From Candidatus Limnocylindrales bacterium (GTDB lineage: Bacteria; Moduliflexota; Moduliflexia; Moduliflexales; JAUQPW01): a stretch of 18,892 nt of DNA. The stretch spans positions 1-18,892 of the forward strand of contig DATMBG010000049.1 in NCBI GenBank assembly GCA_035559535.1, in the 5' to 3' direction. Positions 6,271-12,534 of the stretch are shown here, piece after piece (positions within the stretch are counted from its first letter, which is position 1; each line of letters begins with the position of its first letter). A program made the position numbers and the translations under genes. Below the pieces are notes generated by a model, which worked only from the letters and a program-made list of their open reading frames with translations, was not told the origin of the DNA and searched no databases.

Positions 6271-7440
6271 TCAAATTTTATAAATAACCAGAGCTCCCAG
6301 GATACTTAACACCGCCGTATATCCAAAACCTATTGCCGGAGAGACTGTGCTCCATAAAAATCCTACCACCAGGCTTGAAACAAAGTCCCCAATCCCATTG
6401 ACAGTAGCTAACATGCCATATCCGGTTCCCCGCACCTCTTCGGGGAGAAGCTCAGCGGCTGTAGATCCTTCCAGGGCATCTTCCACGGCAATGTAAATCC
6501 CTCCTAAAACAAAAAGGATCAGCAAATAGCCGAAGCCCGGCGGAGCCAGGATAAACCCGATACCCATAACCCCGGAAAGGAGGTATCCCAAAGCCAGGAG
6601 CTCTCGTCGACCCAGTTTATCGCTGAGGGCTCCCACGGGATAGGCCGATAGGGCATAAAGAATATTATGGATCACATAAAGGGAAATGGCCAGACTTTCG
6701 GCTTTAGCCATTCCATAAATCGGGGTTAGAACCTGGGTGGCCCGTAGGATCAATAAGGTATGGGCGAAATCTCCCATCCCGAAGATGAAAACGCCTGCTA
6801 AAAACAGCTTAAAGCTTCGGGGCGTATCCGTTATGTTCTTGAAAAATTTCATGGCGTGGTTAGGAGCCCGGGATCTATCCTTGACTAAAAAAGCAATGGC
6901 GGCTGCAGAAAGCAGTCCGGGGACCAGGGTTATCACAAAAATAGTCCTTAAACTCAAGTATTTAATAAAAATAAACGCCAGAAACGGGCCCAACACCGCA
7001 CCGGCAGTATCCATAGCCCGATGAAATCCAAAGGCGCGGCCATAAGCTTCCGGGGGTACAGAATCGGCCAGCATGGCGTCCCGGACCGGTCCTCGCAGCC
7101 CTCGACCCATCCAGCCAACTACCCGTCCAATGAGGACGTGCTGCCATAGGGTCGCCAGGGCAAAGGTTGCTTTAGATACTCCGGTGATTACATACCCGGC
7201 CACGGCCAAAGCCTTCCGTTTTCCGATCCGATCGCTGTACCACCCCGACCAGAGCTTGACAAAGCTCGAGGCTGCGTCGGCTACCCCCTCAATGATACCC
7301 AGGGCAGCAGCCGAAGCCCCAATGGTTGCTAGGAACATGGGTAAAATGGCCGTGGCCATTTCATGACCGGCATCGCTGAGGAAACTCGCCAACCCCATCC
7401 CTAACACATTTCTATTGAACCAGTTCTTCTTCTCTGTCAT
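6271..7440 (-). CDS. Major facilitator superfamily transporter
   Basis: 389 residues, close to the family's usual ~400, with about twelve hydrophobic segments. The opening NVLGMGLASFLSDAGHEMA is followed by the first-loop MFS signature around GWYSDRIGKRKALAVAGY, and the second half repeats it at GALSDKLGRRELLALGY, as expected for the two six-helix halves. It is an inner-membrane secondary transporter; substrate unknown. ATG 7440 has a GGGAGG ribosome-binding sequence and overlaps the end of the upstream HEAT gene by 29 bases, so the two are translationally coupled. It is the third gene behind the fluoride riboswitch, which makes export of fluoride, or of something harmful under fluoride, a reasonable guess (inference). 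MFS genes are among the less common members of known fluoride regulons. Confidence 0.9.
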   Translation of the reverse strand: MTEKKNWFNRNVLGMGLASFLSDAGHEMATAILPMFLATIGASAAALGIIEGVADAASSFVKLWSGWYSDRIGKRKALAVAGYVITGVSKATFALATLWQHVLIGRVVGWMGRGLRGPVRDAMLADSVPPEAYGRAFGFHRAMDTAGAVLGPFLAFIFIKYLSLRTIFVITLVPGLLSAAAIAFLVKDRSRAPNHAMKFFKNITDTPRSFKLFLAGVFIFGMGDFAHTLLILRATQVLTPIYGMAKAESLAISLYVIHNILYALSAYPVGALSDKLGRRELLALGYLLSGVMGIGFILAPPGFGYLLILFVLGGIYIAVEDALEGSTAAELLPEEVRGTGYGMLATVNGIGDFVSSLVVGFLWSTVSPAIGFGYTAVLSILGALVIYKI

Positions 7441-7924
7441 ATGCCCTCCCGGGCTCCTTGAGCGTGAGTAAGGCTTCGCCGGCTAATCCTTTCACATAAG
7501 TACTGGGATCCTTGAGCATCCTTTCCAGATCCTCCCGGATCTCCGGATCACCTCTGGTTGCTAAAGCTCTGACGGCACTCCCACGAACTAAAAAAGAAGG
7601 ATTATCCAGCAGTTTCGTTAAAACCAGAATGGTTTCTTGATCCCCTATTTTCCCCAAGGCCTCTGCTATTTCCTCCATTAAAAAATAATCCTTCGTCCCA
7701 TCCAGAAGATCTAACCGCGGTCCCCTGGCTTCTTGACCCCTCTTTTCTCCAAGAAGATAAACCGTACACCTCTGAATCGTCGGGTCCGGATGATGAAGAG
7801 CCCGAATGAGCTTCTGGATAGGGCTCTGTCGGTCCAAAGCAGAAAGATCGGCTTTGCAACGAGGGCATAGAGAGAGATCTTTTGTAAATTCTTCCCAACA
7901 CGAAGGGCAAAAAAATCTCCTCAT
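7412..7924 (-). CDS. Zinc-ribbon and HEAT-repeat protein
   Basis: 170 residues. The N terminus has a zinc-ribbon pattern C6xxC9 ... C20xxC23 (FFCPSCWEEF, LCPRCKADL). The rest is made of short paired helices typical of HEAT/PBS-lyase-type repeats: LIRALHHPDPTIQRCTVYLL, EEIAEALGKIGDQETILVL, LLDNPSFLVRGSAVRALATR and MLKDPSTYVKGLAGEALL. Such proteins are usually scaffolds for protein-protein contacts. There is no signal peptide or membrane segment, so it is cytoplasmic. Its ATG overlaps the stop of the dynamin-like gene (ATGA, 7924-7921) and its end overlaps the MFS start, so it sits between a membrane-remodelling GTPase and a transporter in one transcript. It may bridge or regulate the two (inference). 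Confidence 0.82.
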   Translation of the reverse strand: MRRFFCPSCWEEFTKDLSLCPRCKADLSALDRQSPIQKLIRALHHPDPTIQRCTVYLLGEKRGQEARGPRLDLLDGTKDYFLMEEIAEALGKIGDQETILVLTKLLDNPSFLVRGSAVRALATRGDPEIREDLERMLKDPSTYVKGLAGEALLTLKEPGRAYDREEELVQ

Positions 7925-9714
7925 AAGGTTTCTCCCTCCCGGCCTTCCAGGGTCTTTTTTAAGTTCAGTAGCTTTTTCTTAAGGGTTTGAATCGAGGCTA
8001 GTTTTTCATCCAACTCCCTCACCCGCCGTTCCACTTCTCCCTGGCTTTGAACCTTCATTTCCATAGCCCTCTTCAAGGCATTTTGAATATTCTCTCGGGT
8101 CATCCGAATCTGCCAATCTAATTTATCTTTAAGTTCTCGTACACTACCCTCCATCCGCTCCAGAAAGTCGTACCGTACCCGCCCCGCGTTCCGGTCCAGC
8201 TCGACCGCCACCTTGTTTAACATTTCCCCTAATACGAATTTTCGAAAGTAGGGTTTTGGCATCAACAGGGGAACATTATCCAAACCCCATCCCAGCAATT
8301 CTTCGGTTTTATAGTATAACCGACTTTGGGAAATTAAGGTTTCCACTCCTTCCAGGTTTTCCATGGACAGGTCAAACAGGTTCGCCGAAATTTGCCGAAT
8401 CTGTTGAACGAGATGGTTTGCTCGGGCCGAAAAACGGGAGGCCATTTTCTCAAAACCCCGCCGCATTTTCTCATCTTCTGAGGGGAGCCAGGCCTGGAAG
8501 GCCTCTTCAATGGATCGATGAAGACAATGATCTAAAGCTTGAACCAGAGCCTTCTTATCGTCTTTTAAATGGGCTTCATAACACCTTTGAATCGATTCTT
8601 TAATGAGGGGCACCTGCTCCAGTTTGAACCACTCCAGGTCCCTATTTAAATCTTCCAGAAGCTTTTCGACCTCTCCCCGAATAAGTATTTCCATATCTTC
8701 CTGCTCTTGCTGAATGATTTGGGATTGGTAGTTGAATTGGTTGATCTTATGCTCCAGATCCAACACCGGGGTTTCAACAGCCTTTTTCTCCAGTTTAAAG
8801 ACCATTTCCGCTTCCCCGACCACCCTTAAACCCTGGTTTAGGGACGATTCTAAGAAGATTTTTCCTTTACCCTGGAGGAGAAATTGGGATAAGGCTGCCT
8901 CAAAACCAGGAAGAAGGCTGGCCTCTATCTTTTCCAGGGAACCTCTTAATTTCCCCTCCAGGGCCAATTTAGCCGAAATAGGGTAGATCTTCACATCGGA
9001 GAGACCCAGATGGGTCTGGATGGCTTTCTTTGAAAATTCCAGGGACTGATCCCTTTCCGACTCCTCCACCTGATCGATCTTATTCTGGAGAAAGAAAATT
9101 TTTCCGATAAACGCTTTAACTTGCTTTAAGAAATCTAATTCTACCTGCGTCAGGGGTGGATCGACCCCCATTAAAAAAATAGCCGCATCGGCCCGGGGGA
9201 GATAGTTCTGGGTAATAACCGTGTTATCCACATAAATAGAACTGATTCCAGGGGTATCCACCAGGATGACCCCTTCCTGAAGATAGGGAGAAGGATAAAA
9301 AACCTCAATCCGTTCCACATTCTTTTCGTTATGGGGATTCCAGGACTCTGTGACATACCCGGCAATTTCCTCAAAGGGGATCTCTTTCTTGGTCCCTTCC
9401 TTAAACCGTACCGTTATTTTCAAGGTCTTCCCGTATCTGATTAACGTAATGATGGAGGTAAGGGGAATAATGGAAGTGGGTAACAGACTCACCCCCAGAA
9501 GGCTGTTAATAAGCGTGGATTTGCCCCGATTGAAATGTCCCAGGATGACCAGGTTAAATTGATCCTCCCGGAGTTTCAAGATCAAGGCCTGAAGATCCGT
9601 TTCAATCTTTGAATACCCTCCCCCACCCAGGAGTCCTCGAAGAACTTCCAGGTCGGTCAGGATGGATTCTTTAAGCGTTGTATAATTGCCAAGGAGAATG
9701 GACATATCCCTCAT
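7921..9714 (-). CDS. Dynamin-like GTPase
   Basis: 597 residues. The GTPase domain has the P-loop GHFNRGKST (59-67), a switch-I Thr region (about 80-87), the G3 motif DTPG (153-156) and the G4 motif NKID (211-214). It is followed by a long mostly helical region with coiled-coil character, especially the last ~60 residues. The amphipathic or weakly hydrophobic stretch around GLDNVPLLMPKPYFRKFVLG (about residue 480-500) could be the membrane-inserting paddle. Bacterial dynamin-like proteins bind and remodel or repair the inner membrane. Start: ATG 9714 is used; ATG 9705 (MSILLGN) is also possible and has a closer GAGG. It is the first gene after the fluoride riboswitch and its terminators, about 110 bases downstream, so it should be switched on by fluoride. 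Confidence 0.9.
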   Translation of the reverse strand: MRDMSILLGNYTTLKESILTDLEVLRGLLGGGGYSKIETDLQALILKLREDQFNLVILGHFNRGKSTLINSLLGVSLLPTSIIPLTSIITLIRYGKTLKITVRFKEGTKKEIPFEEIAGYVTESWNPHNEKNVERIEVFYPSPYLQEGVILVDTPGISSIYVDNTVITQNYLPRADAAIFLMGVDPPLTQVELDFLKQVKAFIGKIFFLQNKIDQVEESERDQSLEFSKKAIQTHLGLSDVKIYPISAKLALEGKLRGSLEKIEASLLPGFEAALSQFLLQGKGKIFLESSLNQGLRVVGEAEMVFKLEKKAVETPVLDLEHKINQFNYQSQIIQQEQEDMEILIRGEVEKLLEDLNRDLEWFKLEQVPLIKESIQRCYEAHLKDDKKALVQALDHCLHRSIEEAFQAWLPSEDEKMRRGFEKMASRFSARANHLVQQIRQISANLFDLSMENLEGVETLISQSRLYYKTEELLGWGLDNVPLLMPKPYFRKFVLGEMLNKVAVELDRNAGRVRYDFLERMEGSVRELKDKLDWQIRMTRENIQNALKRAMEMKVQSQGEVERRVRELDEKLASIQTLKKKLLNLKKTLEGREGETL

Positions 9715-9825
9715 CGAAGTTGAAACATCGCCCTGTTCTGAAATAGACCCGGACAGTCTTTTTCTTGAAAGGAATCGTAAGCCAGCCCAGGGAACCGTTT
9801 TCCCTGTTCCGGTTATTTACCCTGC

Positions 9826-9862
9826 AAAAAAAAACCCTACCTGGGGTTTTTCCAGGTAGGGG
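9826..9862 (-). terminator. Intrinsic terminator of the fluoride riboswitch (distal)
   Basis: On the minus strand CCCTACCTGG pairs over 10 bp with CCAGGTAGGG (forward positions 9835-9844 and 9852-9861) around an A/C-rich loop. It is followed at once by nine Ts (9834-9826). It lies between the riboswitch and the dynamin-like gene and points towards that gene. No minus-strand coding gene ends upstream of it, so its only sensible use is conditional termination. Confidence 0.9.
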
Positions 9863-9865
9863 ATT

Positions 9866-9943
9866 AAAAAATATAACTCCTACCTTCAACCCGGTAAACT
9901 TTGAATACAAAAGAAACTTTCTCGGATCGAATGTAGGAGTTAT
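9866..9943 (-). promoter_or_regulatory. Switching hairpin of the riboswitch (proximal terminator / anti-antiterminator)
   Basis: The 3' strand of the aptamer, ATAACTCCTAC (9943-9933, minus), is perfectly complementary over 11 bases to GTAGGAGTTAT (9883-9873), which is followed by an AT-rich run with six Ts. When the aptamer is not folded these strands can pair and end transcription. When fluoride locks ACTCC into the pseudoknot, the second strand is freed; its AGGTAGG (9886-9880) can then pair with CCTACCT (the 5' arm of the distal terminator) and block that terminator. This mechanism is inferred from complementarity. Confidence 0.75.
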
Positions 9944-9988
9944 CAGCCGTTTTAATCTCCAACGGCGGTTCTGGTGAACTCCATCACC
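9933..9988 (-). ncRNA. Fluoride riboswitch aptamer (crcB motif)
   Basis: The 56-base minus-strand element matches the fluoride riboswitch consensus throughout. It starts GGTGATGGAGTTCACC, in which GGTGA/TCACC is a stem closing a loop with GGAGT. Then come AGAACC, a stem GCCGTT...AACGGC, and the conserved TGATAACTCCTAC end. The loop GGAGT can pair with ACTCC to make the pseudoknot that holds the Mg2+/F- site. It starts right after a strong promoter and is followed by terminator hairpins, as in ON-type switches. The controlled genes are the dynamin-like GTPase, the HEAT protein and the MFS transporter, not crcB. Confidence 0.94.
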
Positions 9989-9996
9989 TAAAAATT

Positions 9997-10025
9997 AAAA
10001 TAGTATGCAGCCTCCCAAATGTCAA
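9997..10025 (-). promoter_or_regulatory. Sigma70-type promoter of the fluoride operon
   Basis: On the minus strand TTGACA (10025-10020) is separated by exactly 17 bases from TATTTT (10002-9997). Transcription would start about 9990, only a couple of bases before the riboswitch aptamer. The perfect -35 box, ideal spacing and position make this a good promoter. It also argues that the divergent SGNH gene does not begin at the ATG at 10005. Confidence 0.78.
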
Positions 10026-10091
10026 ATTAAAATTAAAGCCTGTAACAAAAAAGTCTTGTTTAATTCGTTTAACTCTGATAAAAACCTATCT

Positions 10092-10772
10092 ATGCGGAAA
10101 AAATATCTTCTTTTTATAGTTCTGTTTTTCTGGATCATTCTCTTCGGACTTTGGGGGTTCCGACTCTATTTTCGGAGGCCTTTTCAGGTGGTTATGTGTG
10201 CCGGGGATAGTATTACGGCTGAAGCTTATCCCACCTATTTGCAGGAAAGATTAAATCAAGCGGGAATCCGGATAAAAGTTGTCAATAAAGGGGTTAAAGG
10301 AAATACGTCGGGAGAATATTTAAGATATCTTACCTCTCACCCGGTACTTCAAGAAGTAAATCCCCATATCGTCCTGCTTCAGTTAGGTACCAATGATGTA
10401 AGAATCGATGGGGATCATACCCCAACCGATCAATTTGTCAATAACCTGAATAAAATTATTGATCTCATTCAGAATTATACAGGTCCCCAGGGTCAGCGGC
10501 CTAAAATCTTACTGGCTACCGTACCGCCTCTTGTAATCGACGAGAATCATCGCCGGGTTTTCAACCAGGATTCCCAACGTCGAATCGTCGAGGAAATCAA
10601 TCCGGCCATTAAAAAAATTGCGAAGTCTCGGGGATTGGCCTTATTGGATCTATATCAGCTTTTTCAAGAGCATCCTGAGTTTTTAACCGGGGTTCATCCG
10701 ACGCAGGAGGGATACAAGGCCATGGCAGAGGCCTGGTTTAATCAGCTAAGCCCCCTGGTGAGCTCTTATTGA
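10092..10772 (+). CDS. Membrane-anchored SGNH/GDSL-type hydrolase
   Basis: 226 residues from ATG 10092; an upstream in-frame ATG (10005) lies in the divergent promoter and is less likely. Neither has a clear ribosome-binding sequence. Residues 1-25 form an uncleaved-looking signal anchor (MRKKYLLFIVLFFWIILFGL). The domain has block I GDSI (38-41, nucleophile Ser40), a Gly in block II (VKGN, G70/N71) and block III GTND (99-102). Block V reads TGVHP (199-203) with His202, but the usual Asp three residues before the His is Thr199. Relatives are lipases/esterases or acetyl-esterases acting on lipids or envelope sugars, here outside the inner membrane. It is divergently transcribed from the fluoride operon, with no sign of shared function. 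Confidence 0.87.
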   Translation: MRKKYLLFIVLFFWIILFGLWGFRLYFRRPFQVVMCAGDSITAEAYPTYLQERLNQAGIRIKVVNKGVKGNTSGEYLRYLTSHPVLQEVNPHIVLLQLGTNDVRIDGDHTPTDQFVNNLNKIIDLIQNYTGPQGQRPKILLATVPPLVIDENHRRVFNQDSQRRIVEEINPAIKKIAKSRGLALLDLYQLFQEHPEFLTGVHPTQEGYKAMAEAWFNQLSPLVSSY

Positions 10773-11027
10773 AAAAGGTCAGGCTCAGGGTTAGAAGTTG
10801 GGTGTTTCTACCTTTGTGAAATGGGAGAAAGGATTTCTCACCCTTAGCTGGATACGGAGAGAACCTTAGGTCGGTTTAGAAAGGGGTCAAAAGCCGGAAG
10901 TCACAATAAAACCGGATAAGCCACTCATCTCTCCCTGACCGGATCGGAGGTATGTAAATTCTGAACTTTGTTATTCGGATTCCTTCTGGTTCTTGACTCC
11001 TGCATAATTACATGATAAGGATCAGTT

Positions 11028-11987
11028 ATGAAACTTTGTAAATACCTATTGTTTGGTTGGATTTTGTTCCTTTGGGTTCCTTCCCGTTCTTGGGGAGAGG
11101 TTAAAAATCCTGACGCCTTGCTGGAATTGACCCGACAAAAGGCTAAAGAAACCGATGCGCTCCTTCAACAGATTGAAGAGGATAATGCAATTATGGCCAA
11201 GTACGTTTTGTTGCTTTTCTCAAATCCACCCGAGAAGCCAATCTATAACCCCCATATCTATACTTTTGACGAAACAGGGGTTTATGGGGATCACCAGCAG
11301 AAGAGTCAAACAAGTGTTTGGTTTAAAGGAAGGTCGGGTTCACTCCCAGAAGAAGTGATCAAGCAGATCCGGGCCACCGAATCCATGGAGAAACGGTATA
11401 AGGAACTTAAAAAGCGCTATGATTATATAAAATGGATTTACCTGATAACGGCAGAGGGTGTGATTCGGGTTTATCCCCGGGAGGCCAAAGCGAAGTATCC
11501 TGGAGACTCCGATCCCCGGGAATCCCTGGCCTATGTTTGGGCAGGGCCTGAAAAAAATCCTCAGCATCAGACCGTCTGGACAGAACCTTACAAGGACCCC
11601 CAGGAAAAATGGATGGTGACCTGTTCCACCCCTCTGTATGAGAAGGGGACTTTTTTAGGCGTTCAAGCCCTGGATATAACCTTGGAGGAGCTGAAAGATA
11701 AGGTTCTTAAGGTAAAAGCCGGAAAAAGCAGCGTAGCCCTTTTGATCGACAAAAAAGGAAACATTCTGGCTCAATCTTCCCAGACTAAAGGAGATAAAAA
11801 AGAAGAAAGTTTTAACTATACCCATCTGGCTTCTTTACCTGATGAATCTATTCAGGGGATCATTCAGAAATTAAGCGAAGGAAGAGAAGGGGTCGTTAAG
11901 CTCAAGATCCAGGATCAGCACCGGTATTTTGCCTTTGTTCCGGTTAAAACAACTGGATGGATTTATGGGATTATAAGTAAAATGTGA
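11028..11987 (+). CDS. Exported Cache-domain (PDC sensor) protein without output domain
   Basis: 319 residues with a signal peptide (hydrophobic segment about 6-20, likely cleavage near SWG-EV). A helical region follows (about 25-140), then a Cache/PDC sensor fold: YLITAEGVIRVYPR, VWAGPEKNP, VWTEPYKDP, WMVTCSTPLYEKGTFLGVQA, DITLEEL, and a second part with ALLIDKKGNILAQS and GWIYGII at the end. Cache domains bind small ligands outside the cell. Normally a kinase, cyclase or chemoreceptor domain follows a second membrane helix; here the protein simply ends, so it is probably a periplasmic ligand-binding protein or partner of a separate signalling protein. AAGGA stands about 8 bases before the ATG. 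It is not clearly in an operon. Confidence 0.85.
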   Translation: MKLCKYLLFGWILFLWVPSRSWGEVKNPDALLELTRQKAKETDALLQQIEEDNAIMAKYVLLLFSNPPEKPIYNPHIYTFDETGVYGDHQQKSQTSVWFKGRSGSLPEEVIKQIRATESMEKRYKELKKRYDYIKWIYLITAEGVIRVYPREAKAKYPGDSDPRESLAYVWAGPEKNPQHQTVWTEPYKDPQEKWMVTCSTPLYEKGTFLGVQALDITLEELKDKVLKVKAGKSSVALLIDKKGNILAQSSQTKGDKKEESFNYTHLASLPDESIQGIIQKLSEGREGVVKLKIQDQHRYFAFVPVKTTGWIYGIISKM

Positions 11988-12023
11988 GAAAGATACCGGG
12001 GGATAACCTCTAAAAATTTTTCC

Positions 12024-12053
12024 TTGACTTCTCTATATATTTTTTGTTAACCT
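12024..12053 (+). promoter_or_regulatory. Possible promoter of the DUF1844-truA cluster
   Basis: TTGACT (12024-12029), 18 bases, TAACCT (12048-12053), in an AT-rich gap 56 bases before the DUF1844 start. The -10 box is poor, so this is tentative. Confidence 0.35.
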
Positions 12054-12108
12054 AATTGTTTTAATAAGCTGGTAATAAATTCTTACGGCTTAGAGAAAGG
12101 AGTTAGAT

Positions 12109-12525
12109 ATGTCGGAAAATGAGGAAAAAGGTTTCAAAATCATAGATCGAAGAGCTTCGAGTCAGGAGGCTGATAAGACCTCTAAACCTCAGGAGAAATC
12201 TCCTGCTTCGACGCAAGAGGAGAAGAAAGCCGGCGCAGCGGAGGAGAAAGCCGGTAAAAAAACTCAACAGGTTCCCTTACCCGAGGCAAGTTTTTTATCT
12301 CTTATCTTTACCTTTTATGCTGATGCTCAGATTGGATTAGGTCTGGTTCCTAACCCTCTGACTAAAAAAGTCGAGAAAGATTTGGTGAGAGCCAAATATC
12401 TTATTGATCTCTTAGGGATTCTCCAGGAGAAAACCAAGGGTAACCTGACCGCTGAAGAGGAAAGAACGTTAGAAGATATTCTGTTCCATCTTCGTATGAT
12501 CTATGTCGAGGAGCTTAAAAAGTAA
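12109..12525 (+). CDS. DUF1844 family protein
   Basis: 138 residues with a good ribosome-binding sequence (AAAGGAG, 6-7 bases away). Residues 1-55 are a charged, Lys/Glu/Ala-rich, probably disordered tail. The rest is the helical DUF1844 domain: LPEASFLSLIFTFYADAQIG, LGLVPNPLTKKVEKDL, AKYLIDLLGILQEKTKGNLT and EERTLEDILFHLRMIYVE. The family is widespread in Deltaproteobacteria-like and other Gram-negative phyla; its role is unknown. It starts a run of four same-direction genes ending in truA, with 9 bases to the next gene, so the run is probably one operon. Confidence 0.88.
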   Translation: MSENEEKGFKIIDRRASSQEADKTSKPQEKSPASTQEEKKAGAAEEKAGKKTQQVPLPEASFLSLIFTFYADAQIGLGLVPNPLTKKVEKDLVRAKYLIDLLGILQEKTKGNLTAEEERTLEDILFHLRMIYVEELKK

Positions 12526-12534
12526 TTCCAGCCT

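Noticed and set aside
9671-9977. Open frames on both strands across the riboswitch region
   Set aside because: They are made of the aptamer, terminator hairpins and poly-A/T runs; the RNA structure explains the sequence better.
10005-10091. Longer N terminus for the SGNH hydrolase from ATG 10005
   Set aside because: It lies over the divergent promoter, adds a polar segment before the signal anchor, and has no ribosome-binding sequence.
10825-10845. GAGAAA/TTTCTC hairpin after the SGNH gene as a terminator
   Set aside because: The stem is only six pairs with a three-base loop and is not followed by a U-run.
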